Assembly: GCA_021604865.1 (NCBI GenBank)
Contig: BQJU01000016.1
Coordinates: 1-64,000, forward strand
Source of the DNA: Saprospiraceae bacterium
GTDB taxonomy: Bacteria; Bacteroidota; Bacteroidia; Chitinophagales; Saprospiraceae
Reading direction: 5' to 3'
Length of the DNA stretch: 64,000 nt
The notes under the pieces are model-generated. The model saw only the letters and a list, made by a program, of their open reading frames with translations. It was not told where the DNA came from and did no database searches. Positions 57,086-64,000 of this stretch are shown in pieces (the first letter of the stretch is position 1; each line of letters opens with the position of its first letter). The position numbers and the translations under genes are program-made.

Positions 57086-57277
57086 TTATGGAGTACCTTC
57101 TTCGTTTTTTGCTTTGCGTTCTTCGTAAATATTCCGAATTAATAAAATTAAAGGTAATCCTATTATCCACCCCCATTTCATGTCAATAATATCATATGAT
57201 TCCTTGTACAGAAACGGTATGGCTTCGAATATTAACACAATTCCAAATAGTAGTATTGATTGAATGTACTTGTTCAT
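57086..57277 (-). CDS. Small membrane protein, 63 residues
   Basis: The protein has two hydrophobic segments (IQSILLFGIVLIFEAIPFLY and WGWIIGLPLILLI) and a charged C-terminus (EERKAKNEEG). No family is recognised. The attC-like palindrome lies 24 bases upstream of its start and the DUF2306-like gene precedes that on the same strand, an arrangement like neighbouring integron cassettes. Confidence 0.55.
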   Translation of the reverse strand: MNKYIQSILLFGIVLIFEAIPFLYKESYDIIDMKWGWIIGLPLILLIRNIYEERKAKNEEGTP

Positions 57278-57300
57278 TTTTATTTTATTTTTTGGTGAAA

Positions 57301-57441
57301 GCTAACGGTTTTGTGTATGATTAGTGGCGTGTTTAAACACCTAATTTAGCAAATACAAACCAAATAGAAAATCCGCAAGCCCCGAAGCTTCGGGGTTCGT
57401 AAGTAGGTAAGAACTAGCCATTAATTATACACGGTGTTGGC
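57301..57441 (-). repeat. attC-like palindromic element
   Basis: The ends GCTAACGGTTTTGTGTATGA (left) and TTATACACGGTGTTGGC (right) are imperfect inverted complements, continuing inward as TTAGTGGC against GCCATTAA. The outermost six bases are GCTAAC and GTTGGC, close to the simple-site pair of integron attC sites. A perfect inner palindrome CCCCGAAGCTTCGGGG sits at 57380-57395. On the minus strand it begins 7 bases after the stop of the DUF2306-like gene and ends 24 bases before the next gene's start, as a cassette attC would. Confidence 0.6.
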
Positions 57442-57447
57442 ATTTCG

Positions 57448-57936
57448 TTATTTTTTTTCAGTCTCAAATACTTTTCGCCACTTCGCTTTATTAATTCCAA
57501 AAAATATTCCTCCAACAAGCATTATTCCTCCCGTAGCTATTCCAACCATTCCAAAAAAAGGTGTTTTCGGAATTCTTGTCAAAATTTCAGCCGCAAACGC
57601 CGCATAAAGTCCGATAACAGACCAATACATAAATGAAAAATGAAGGGATTTCCATTTATTTACTGGTTTTTTTGTCCAAATAGGAATCATTCCAAGAGCT
57701 ATTGTAACTAAACTCAATAATGTTGTGTAGTGGAATATTCCCCAACCATTGAACAATCGATATATCATAAATGCTGTCAAAATCAGAATTCCCAGACTAA
57801 TAACATATAAATATCCAATTTTCACGTGTTGCTTAGTACCCTTTTTTGAAATCAGAATAAAAGTTCCAAACAGCAAGGCTAAACAAGATGAAATCAAATG
57901 AATTAATCCAATTTCATTTCCGACTAAGTTTTCCAT
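57448..57936 (-). CDS. DUF2306-like membrane protein
   Basis: The 162-residue protein has five hydrophobic helices. The second loop, KKGTKQHVKIGYLYVISL, is typical of DUF2306, whose members carry a His in the HxxxGxxY pattern. The role of the family is unknown; a relation to heme or electron-transport membrane proteins has been suggested only by fold. A longer DUF2306 protein is encoded at 60435. Its base composition is more AT-rich than the mannan locus, consistent with acquisition on a cassette. Confidence 0.75.
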   Translation of the reverse strand: MENLVGNEIGLIHLISSCLALLFGTFILISKKGTKQHVKIGYLYVISLGILILTAFMIYRLFNGWGIFHYTTLLSLVTIALGMIPIWTKKPVNKWKSLHFSFMYWSVIGLYAAFAAEILTRIPKTPFFGMVGIATGGIMLVGGIFFGINKAKWRKVFETEKK

Positions 57937-58569
57937 CTAATTATTAATTTCTTCTACGAATTGAGTTTGAAATTCAAAATTCCGACTATTCTTGTACTTT
58001 ACATGTTTTTTTAATCCGAAATGTCAATTATTAAGGATGAATTGTTTTTTTTTAATGAATGCCAATATCTGTATAACCCGCTATAATTTTAGGTTTTTGT
58101 TTCTTCATCAATATCCAAAAAATCAAGTGGGCTACAAAGTTTTTCACTCGCTTTTGTGTAATATGAGTATAAATCTCCGATGTTTCACTACTATATGGTG
58201 GAATGCGAATTGACTCCTGATTTAGTCATTGCCCTTCAAAAAAAACTCCTCCCAATCCCTAAATCTTTTACAAATCATCAATAGCAAGATTTACCACAAC
58301 CCAAATCAAGAGCCCAAATCAATAGTCCTAACTTGCCATTCCACACACCAAAAATCAAAAATATGAACATTCGCCTAATCTACCCCCAAATACCAGACAC
58401 CTGCCATACCATGAAACATTTTTAAAAGGTAGTCGGTAAAAAGCAGTCCACCCGCCTTTGGGGCTATTGACCATTGCTGCCTTAATTCTGGAGGGTAGTC
58501 TAAAATATGTAGATTTACGCCTGGATGTTCTTACTTTTGGTAAAAGCGGAGGAATAAGAAGCAGATATC
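57937..58569. other. AT-rich intergenic stretch, with a candidate -7 box
   Basis: There is no convincing gene in these 633 bases. TACTTTTG at 58532-58539 fits TAnnTTTG and lies 30 bases before the histidine kinase start, so it may be the promoter of the LytS/LytTR operon. The -33 element is not clear. Confidence 0.4.
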
Positions 58570-59610
58570 ATGAAAAGGCCATTTAAGATTTTATTGCATG
58601 TTGGATTTTGGCTGGGATATTTATTTTTCCTGTTGATCATTATGTTTGCAGCTTCTCAGGGGCAAAACATCAATGCTGAAGATACGGGATATTATCTCTC
58701 TTTTATCACTGGCGGCGCCATTGTGCCTCCGGTAATTTCATTTTATACGCACTATTACTATTTATTTCCAAAATACCTTCAGAAAAGAAAAATAGTATTA
58801 TCCGTAGTATTTGGCTTGTTGATTGCTGCCGGATCGACATTGGCAGGATTCTTTTTCATAAAACTGACATCTGCGGAAGCTTTCAATTGCATTCGTACCG
58901 GATTTCCAACTGCTTCAACGTTAATCTTTTCTCTGGCTGTTGTCTTTGGTGTCATTTCATTAATATTGAAGGGATTTCTGACCTGGTTTGAAGAGTTAAA
59001 ACTCAAAGAGGAATTAATGGAAAAAAACCACAATATGGAATTGGCATTGGTGAAATCACAACTCGATCCCCACTTCCTTTTTAATACCATCAATAATATT
59101 GATGTACTCATTACTAAAAACCCAGAAGAAGCTTCGCAATATCTGAATAGGTTATCAGACATTATGCGTTTTATGCTTTATGAAACGAAAGTTGATGAAA
59201 TTCCTCTTGCTAATGAATTGCAGTACATTGAAAAATATATCCAGCTTCAACAAATCAGAACGGCCAACAGAAACTATGTCCACTATGATGTGTCTGGAAA
59301 CCCCAATAAAAAAAGGGTGGCCCCAATGGTTTTTATTCCCTTTATTGAAAATGCATTCAAACATGCTACCAATAAAAAAATCGATAATGCAGTCGACATC
59401 GATATTCGGATTGATGACCATGCTATCATTTTTAAATGTCAAAATAAATTTGATCCCTATAAAACCTCAACAAATGGACAAAATGGATTGGGTAACGATC
59501 TGATTCAGAAAAGATTGAACCTCCTTTATCCTAAAAAACATGTGTTGACGGTGGATCGTCACGATGACAAATACAGTGTTGAACTAACAATTCTAAATGG
59601 AAAGGTATAA
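58570..59610 (+). CDS. LytS/YehU-family sensor histidine kinase
   Basis: The 346-residue inner-membrane protein has four hydrophobic helices in the first 140 residues, then a helical linker. The His_kinase domain follows with VKSQLDPHFLFNTINNID (phospho-acceptor His168). The ATP-binding part has VFIPFIENAFKHA and GNDLIQKRLNLLYP. This architecture pairs with LytTR response regulators, and the partner gene follows with a 14-base overlap. The signal sensed is unknown. Confidence 0.95.
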   Translation: MKRPFKILLHVGFWLGYLFFLLIIMFAASQGQNINAEDTGYYLSFITGGAIVPPVISFYTHYYYLFPKYLQKRKIVLSVVFGLLIAAGSTLAGFFFIKLTSAEAFNCIRTGFPTASTLIFSLAVVFGVISLILKGFLTWFEELKLKEELMEKNHNMELALVKSQLDPHFLFNTINNIDVLITKNPEEASQYLNRLSDIMRFMLYETKVDEIPLANELQYIEKYIQLQQIRTANRNYVHYDVSGNPNKKRVAPMVFIPFIENAFKHATNKKIDNAVDIDIRIDDHAIIFKCQNKFDPYKTSTNGQNGLGNDLIQKRLNLLYPKKHVLTVDRHDDKYSVELTILNGKV

Positions 59611-60292
59611 ATGCATTATTATCGAGGACGAGCCATTGGCCCTGGAACGAACAAAAAACTACGTCGAGAAAATACCCTTTTTGATTCTGGTTGGCACTTT
59701 TGAAAATTCTCTTGAAGGGCTTGCTTATCTAAAAACACATCCTGTTGATGTGCTCTTTTTGGATATCAATATGGATGAACTTTCAGGTGTAGAATTACTC
59801 GAAAGTTCAAAAATTTCCAGTCAGGTCATCATTACGACGGCCTACCAGCAATATGCCTTAAAAGGATTCGAACTGAATGTGACCGACTATCTTTTGAAAC
59901 CATTCACATTTCAGCGTTTCCTACAAGCAGTTAATAAAGCACAAGAAAACCTGTCCGTCACCAAATCCGAGCCAAAAGTAGATTTCATCTTTGTGAAAAC
60001 CGAAAACCGGCTCGAAAAAATCATGGTAGCTGACATTCTTTATATTGAAGGAATGCGGGATTATCGGAGAATCCATACTGCGCACAAAAAGATCATGACC
60101 CTGCAAAATTTTACGGAGTTGGAACAAATGATTCCTGCCCAGCTGGTCTGTCGGGTCCATAAGTCATATATGGTTGCCCTCCATAAAATTGAAGCCATTG
60201 AACGTGGACAAATTCTAATTGCCGACCAGAGAATTCCCATTTCTGCCACGTACAAAGATTCCTTTTTCGACAAGATTATGGGTAAAATCTAG
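59597..60292 (+). CDS. LytTR-family response regulator
   Basis: The 231-residue protein has a receiver domain (CIIIEDEPLALERTKNYV, phospho-acceptor Asp56 in VLFLDINMD, Lys in DYLLKPF). A LytTR DNA-binding domain follows (FIFVKTENRLEKIMVADILY to RVHKSYMVALHKIEAIERGQ). It overlaps the kinase gene by 14 bases. It would bind direct repeats upstream of target genes; the adjacent DUF2306 gene, 142 bases downstream, is the obvious candidate target. Confidence 0.95.
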   Translation: MERYKCIIIEDEPLALERTKNYVEKIPFLILVGTFENSLEGLAYLKTHPVDVLFLDINMDELSGVELLESSKISSQVIITTAYQQYALKGFELNVTDYLLKPFTFQRFLQAVNKAQENLSVTKSEPKVDFIFVKTENRLEKIMVADILYIEGMRDYRRIHTAHKKIMTLQNFTELEQMIPAQLVCRVHKSYMVALHKIEAIERGQILIADQRIPISATYKDSFFDKIMGKI

Positions 60293-60434
60293 TGGCTTGA
60301 CAAACGACCAGCTACAATCTCACAGATGAAAACCATGATCTTGCAGATAGATCACCTCACTTTGCATATCGCCTTTTTATCCGGGATGTGGATCATTTAA
60401 ATTTGACTTTTATAAATCTATAAAAGTGAGTGCA

Positions 60435-61274
60435 ATGGTTTCCGAAATGCAAATTGAAAACAAAGCGAATGCTCAAAGCAGCAAAGCAATCAAAACCTTT
60501 AATTTGGCTACACGTATCTTATTTACCATTGCGGTCATTGGTCAATGGTTATTCGTATATTACATTGTTGCCTTTTATGGCGGTGTGGTGGTGAGCGGTG
60601 CCTACGAAAAAATAAATAAGGTGCTCGTTCATGGCATGATTGAAGGCGATAACATGGGTAACTTTGTATTGGGGGTCCACATTTTCCTGGCTGCTATCAT
60701 CACCTTTGGTGGCCCTATTCAATTTTTCTCCACGATCAGAAATAGATTTCCGGTTTTCCACCGGTGGAATGGACGTATTTATTTTGTAACGGCATTTTTG
60801 ATCTCATCTGCCGGGCTTTTTATGATCGCGACAAGGGGTGCGGTTGGGGGCACCATCGGAATGCTGGGTAATATACTTAATGCTATTTTGATTATGACTT
60901 TTGCGGTGTTTGCCTGGCGTGCGGCTATGCAACGAAATTTTAAGGCTCACAAGAAATGGGCAATCCGCACCTTTTTAATGGTCAGCGGGGTTTGGTTTAT
61001 TAGAATTGGATATTGTCTTTGGATACTGCTGACTGGTTTTACTGCTCCGGGCACCAATAAAAGTATGAGTGGACCATTTGATAATTTTCTTGGCCTGGGA
61101 CATTCCCTGATTCCCTTGTTGATCCTTGAATTATACTTTTTTGCAAAGGCACATCCCAGCCTGAAAATCAAAAAGATAGCGACCGTCGTACTTCTATTGC
61201 TTGGCCTTTTGCTCTCCGCTGGGGTCGTTATGGTTGTCTTGATTTTTTGGCTTCCTAAATTGACTCATCAATAG
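60435..61274 (+). CDS. DUF2306 membrane protein
   Basis: From the ATG at 60435 (a GTG at 60426 also opens the frame) the protein is 279 residues with about seven hydrophobic helices. It has the DUF2306 features: VHIFLAAIITFGGPIQFF, FPVFHRWNGRIYFVTAFLI with the conserved HRWNGRxY, and FKAHKKWAIRTFLMVSGVWF. Function is unknown. It follows the LytS/LytTR pair and is the longer relative of the protein at 57448. Its last 20 bases overlap the convergent rmuC gene. Confidence 0.85.
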   Translation: MVSEMQIENKANAQSSKAIKTFNLATRILFTIAVIGQWLFVYYIVAFYGGVVVSGAYEKINKVLVHGMIEGDNMGNFVLGVHIFLAAIITFGGPIQFFSTIRNRFPVFHRWNGRIYFVTAFLISSAGLFMIATRGAVGGTIGMLGNILNAILIMTFAVFAWRAAMQRNFKAHKKWAIRTFLMVSGVWFIRIGYCLWILLTGFTAPGTNKSMSGPFDNFLGLGHSLIPLLILELYFFAKAHPSLKIKKIATVVLLLLGLLLSAGVVMVVLIFWLPKLTHQ

Positions 61275-62610
61275 TTTCCTCATTAGCTGATTCCAATAGA
61301 TCCTTTGGCAGGCTCTTGCTCGTCCTGGCCCCTAGCTCTTTGATTTTTTCAGCGCGACCCACCAGTGTATCGCCATATTTTTTGGAGTCCTTCAACTTAT
61401 TCATGGCATCGTGATAAGCACCCTGAGCCTGACCCAGCCGTTGCCCAATTTGGCTGAGGTCTTCTACGAAGCCGCAAAATTTATCATAGAGCAATCCACT
61501 TTGTCGGGCGATTTCCAGGACACTTTTTTTCTGCTTTTCCTGTTTCCAGATGTAGGAAACGGTACGCATGGTGGCCAGTAGGGTAGAGGTGGTCACCATT
61601 ACAATATTTTGGTCCAGGGCATCGAGGAATAGTTTGGAATCCTCTTGTAGCGCAAGCCCGAAAGCGGGTTCTATGGGTACAAAAAGCAGCAGATAATCCG
61701 GAGAGTTAATATCGTATAGGTGCTGGTAATTTTTGGAACTCAGGTCTTTGACATGGGCACGCAGGCTGTTGACGTGGGCCTTGAGGTGTTTTTTCTGACT
61801 TTCTTTTTTGGTGGCGTTGAAGTATTTTTCGTAGGCCACCAGGGATACCTTGCAGTCGATGACCAGGTGTTTTTCTTCCGGAAGGTTAATGATAAAATCG
61901 GGGCGTTTTTGCTGTCCGTTTTCATCGCGGAAGCTGTTTTGTACCTGGTAGTGGATGTCTTTGTTTAGGCCGGCTTTTTCCAGGATTAATTCCAGTTGAA
62001 TTTCGCCCCAGTCGCCCTGGGTTTTGTTTTCTCCTTTTAGTGCTGATACCAGGTTGTTGGCATCGGTACTCAGTTGCTGGTTGAGTTCGCGCAGGTGTTC
62101 GATCTCCTTTTTCAAGGAAATGCGGTCTCGGGTCTCCTCCACAAAACGCTTTTCGATGCCGTCCTCAAAAGTTTTTATTTTTTCCCTTAAGGGCATCAGG
62201 ATATCTTGCAATTGGCGCTGGTTTTGATCGGTAAACTTCTGACTTTTTTCCTCCAACAGCCGATTGGCCAGTTGTTCAAACTCTAGTTTGGATTGCTTTT
62301 GTAAAGCCTCCACTTCGTTTTTCTGATGAGTCAGGCGGTCTTCCAGTCCGATCATGGCCTGCTCACTGGCCGACACCTTGCCGGTCAGAATTTTCACCTC
62401 TTCCAGTTTCTCCTGCAGATCTTCCCGGTACATATCCGCCTGGTTCTGCAAAGCGTCAAATACTTCTTTTATGACATATCGCTTTTCCAACTCATCTAAT
62501 GGGATCGCTCTGGCTAGTACCCGGCTTTTGGCGAGAAACCAACCGATGAGGCCTCCTAATAAGATTCCAATGATCAGGAAGATGGCAATGACAAGCAGGT
62601 CAATGGTCAT
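61255..62610 (-). CDS. rmuC: RmuC-family DNA recombination protein
   Basis: The 451-residue protein has an N-terminal membrane helix (LLVIAIFLIIGILLGGLIGW) and a long coiled coil (about 60-190). The RmuC nuclease-like domain follows with QGDWGEIQLELILEKAGL, RPDFIINLPEEKHLVIDCKV and YLLLFVPIEPAFGLAL. RmuC limits inversions of repeat sequences in E. coli, and its domain is related to restriction-endonuclease folds. The PDF...DCK residues needed for that fold are present. It overlaps the DUF2306 gene at its 3' end by 20 bases. Confidence 0.92.
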   Translation of the reverse strand: MTIDLLVIAIFLIIGILLGGLIGWFLAKSRVLARAIPLDELEKRYVIKEVFDALQNQADMYREDLQEKLEEVKILTGKVSASEQAMIGLEDRLTHQKNEVEALQKQSKLEFEQLANRLLEEKSQKFTDQNQRQLQDILMPLREKIKTFEDGIEKRFVEETRDRISLKKEIEHLRELNQQLSTDANNLVSALKGENKTQGDWGEIQLELILEKAGLNKDIHYQVQNSFRDENGQQKRPDFIINLPEEKHLVIDCKVSLVAYEKYFNATKKESQKKHLKAHVNSLRAHVKDLSSKNYQHLYDINSPDYLLLFVPIEPAFGLALQEDSKLFLDALDQNIVMVTTSTLLATMRTVSYIWKQEKQKKSVLEIARQSGLLYDKFCGFVEDLSQIGQRLGQAQGAYHDAMNKLKDSKKYGDTLVGRAEKIKELGARTSKSLPKDLLESANEETIDESI

Positions 62611-62754
62611 AAACAGGGTTTTATCAACAAAAAAGTTAAAGTCTTTCGCTGATAAAGTTATAGTATTTCGTGGAGATCGGGAAATTTTGGATGTTTTTTA
62701 AAGAAGGTGGACGATTGGGGTGAAAATGAAGAAGGAGGGATGGGATCGGCAAAA

Positions 62755-62844
62755 ATGGTTATAAAAGTAATCGTTACAAAAATAATGATTATAAAAATAA
62801 CGATTACAAATGTAATGATTATAAAAGTTATGATAACAAATATA
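62755..62844. repeat. Three exact-length 30-bp tandem repeats, AT-rich
   Basis: Units at 62755-62784, 62785-62814 and 62815-62844 are each 30 bases, themselves made of two 15-base halves of the type ATGATTATAAAAGTA and ACGATTACAAATATA. Divergence between units is a few bases. The array is 145 bases upstream of rmuC. A frame across it gives only low-complexity IIKVIVTK-like residues. Confidence 0.85.
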
Positions 62845-63562
62845 ACGAATCTCTTCCCATCCTTTTACCTGCTTCGGAAAGCATTAGATGCGCCTTTGGC
62901 GATTAGAGGACTGGATTCTCTCCGGTATCAGACACCTTAATGGTATCAAAATACGATCAACTACTACAGTAGCACACTGCGCGGCCTCGCTCTGCCATAG
63001 CGGCTACGCGAAGGCGAAGGTGGGTTCAGGGCTAGAGGAGCATTGGCCGTTAAGAAAAAAGCGGCACCCGTACAGCTCAAGAAGAAATACTGTTAGAGCT
63101 AAAACCTATGTAAAATCAAGAAGAACATGCCCTACAATCAAAAGAAATTTAGCCAGCACAAAACACCAAAGCGAGTTTATTTCTTCCCCCCAACTGGGCC
63201 GCTTTTTTTAGGCCAATCCTCCAGCCGAGCGACTTTTTTGGTCCGTTTTTTCGTCGTGGAAAAAATGGACGAAAGATTATTTAAAGCCCCAAATCTAAAA
63301 CCTACCTCCCAAAACCAAACAAAAGCTTTGTCTGCATAATGCCGATCTTTATCTATGGCCTTTGCAACCCCTCTGGCGGCGGGTAAAAAGGCCAAAAATT
63401 ACTTACGCCCATTCAGGGCTAGTAAAAATGCACCAATTAATGCCGGGCAGTGCCCAGCACTAATTGCTTTTTGCCCTTCAGGCAAATGTTAAAACGTCCG
63501 CAAAAGCGCGTTAATCAGGCTTGCAATTTCTCTTATTTTGACGACACTCCCACCGTTTCCGT
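62845..63562. other. Gene-free stretch with a terminator-like hairpin
   Basis: No credible gene is seen. CAATTAATGCCGGGCA (63434-63449) pairs with TGCCCAGCACTAATTG (63451-63466) with two wobble or mismatched pairs, followed by CTTTTT, giving a terminator-like structure without an upstream plus-strand gene. GCCCATTCAGGGC and TGCCCTTCAGGCA flank it. Small ORFs here have unprotein-like composition. Confidence 0.55.
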
Positions 63563-63662
63563 CCTAAACCTTTCTAAACTTTCCTAAACCTACTTCCCTG
63601 AAAAAAATGGAAGGATTGGAAAGAGTTACTCTGGTGTAAACCACCATTTCCACCCTAAACCT
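63563..63662. repeat. CCTAAACC-type array
   Basis: CCTAAACCTTTCTAAACTTT and related runs surround one unit with AATGGAAGGATTGGAAAGAG and TTACTC, the same layout as the arrays at 133-672 and 28755-29050. It lies just past the stop codon of the T9SS gene at 63693. Confidence 0.8.
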
Positions 63663-63692
63663 TCTACCCCCCACCAGTCCCCAACCACCCAA

Positions 63693-64000
63693 TTACACCA
63701 CCATCCATCTTTTAGCATCTACCGCAGCCCCATCTAGGTTAAGTTTCAAAATGTAAATGCCGCTAGGTATTTTAAAGCCCAAAGTATTATTGGTATCAAT
63801 CTGCACCTGATGAAATCCGGCATTCATTTTTTCCTTCACCCAAGAATTAATTAGCCTACCTCTGAGGTCAAAAACCTCCAAATCTACCTTCCCGGAGGTA
63901 GGCAGCGCGATTTCTACCTGGCCGTTTTCCCGCATGGGGTTTGGGTAGAGGTGCCGGATATGTGGCTTATTGATGGAACCCTGCCCATCTTTTACGCCAT
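63693..64000 (-). CDS. 3' end of a T9SS type A substrate gene (partial)
   Basis: The minus-strand frame stays open to the window edge. It reads GSINKPHIRHLYPNPMRENG, VDLEVFDLRGRLINSWV and IPSGIYILKLNLDGAAVDAK, ending RWMVV. The LYPNP start and the SGIYILKL strand mark a T9SS type A C-terminal sorting domain. The catalytic or binding part of the protein lies beyond base 64000, so its function cannot be read. Confidence 0.88.
   Translation of the reverse strand, partial: GVKDGQGSINKPHIRHLYPNPMRENGQVEIALPTSGKVDLEVFDLRGRLINSWVKEKMNAGFHQVQIDTNNTLGFKIPSGIYILKLNLDGAAVDAKRWMVV

Noticed and set aside
62707-62940. 77-residue plus-strand ORF across the 30-bp repeats
   Set aside because: Its body is just the translation of the AT-rich tandem repeat.
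63177-63395. 72-residue minus-strand ORF between rmuC and the last gene
   Set aside because: Low-complexity Lys/Arg/Phe-rich sequence in a repeat-containing gap, without a homologous motif or start context.

Overview
The window looks like a chromosomal segment of a Bacteroidota bacterium, probably a Saprospirales-type relative. That placement is inference from content. The evidence is two SusC/SusD pairs, a hybrid two-component regulator, several type IX secretion (T9SS) type A and type B sorting domains, start sites without Shine-Dalgarno sequences, and one TAnnTTTG-like -7 box. No tRNA, rRNA or CRISPR was recognised.

Region 1 (1-24340) is a beta-mannan / mannobiose utilization locus. A plus-strand operon (3541-11850) encodes SusC, SusD and two IPT-domain surface glycan-binding lipoproteins. 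A convergent minus-strand operon (17665-12055) encodes, in transcription order, a GH26 endo-mannanase, a sodium/sugar symporter, a GH130 mannosylglucose phosphorylase and an AGE-family mannobiose/cellobiose 2-epimerase. This is the Bacteroides fragilis phosphorolytic mannobiose pathway. A divergent plus-strand operon (17919-24011) encodes a DUF5060/clan GH-A hydrolase with a T9SS tail, a GH3 glucosidase and a second, exported AGE-family protein. An MFS transporter and an endonuclease/exonuclease/phosphatase protein sit at the left. A 132-bp inverted repeat with one mismatch (1-132 and 24209-24340) brackets the whole block. Arrays of CCTAAACC-type repeats lie just inside both arms.

Region 2 (24341-33356) holds a frameshifted ThuA-like gene, a GH30-like hydrolase, a YghZ-type aldo/keto reductase and a 1434-residue hybrid two-component system regulator.

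Region 3 (33586-48470) contains a minus-strand gene run: a GH73 glucosaminidase, a membrane-anchored protein that looks like a catalytically dead GH73 relative, a 764-residue secreted protein of unknown function, then SusC and SusD. Divergently, across about 1 kb that carries a palindromic element, lie a T9SS type B protein and two outer-membrane-like proteins of unknown family. This is the least conventional gene set in the window.

Region 4 (48814-57936) has an amidohydrolase-TPR lipoprotein and a large T9SS protein with LTD and HYR domains. It is followed by a gene graveyard: truncated or frameshifted epimerase, SnoaL and SRPBCC genes, a TPR-like gene tail, a fold-back element, a probable group II intron 3' remnant, and an attC-like palindrome between two small membrane-protein genes.

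Region 5 (58570-64000) carries a LytS/LytTR two-component pair, a DUF2306 membrane protein, rmuC, a perfect 30-bp-period tandem repeat and the 3' end of another T9SS substrate gene.

Several dispersed repeat families run through the intergenic spaces. One is the CCTAAACC arrays, mostly polar with respect to the preceding gene. Another is a palindromic element with ends like GCATGTTTGGAGGTCGGC, present in at least four copies.
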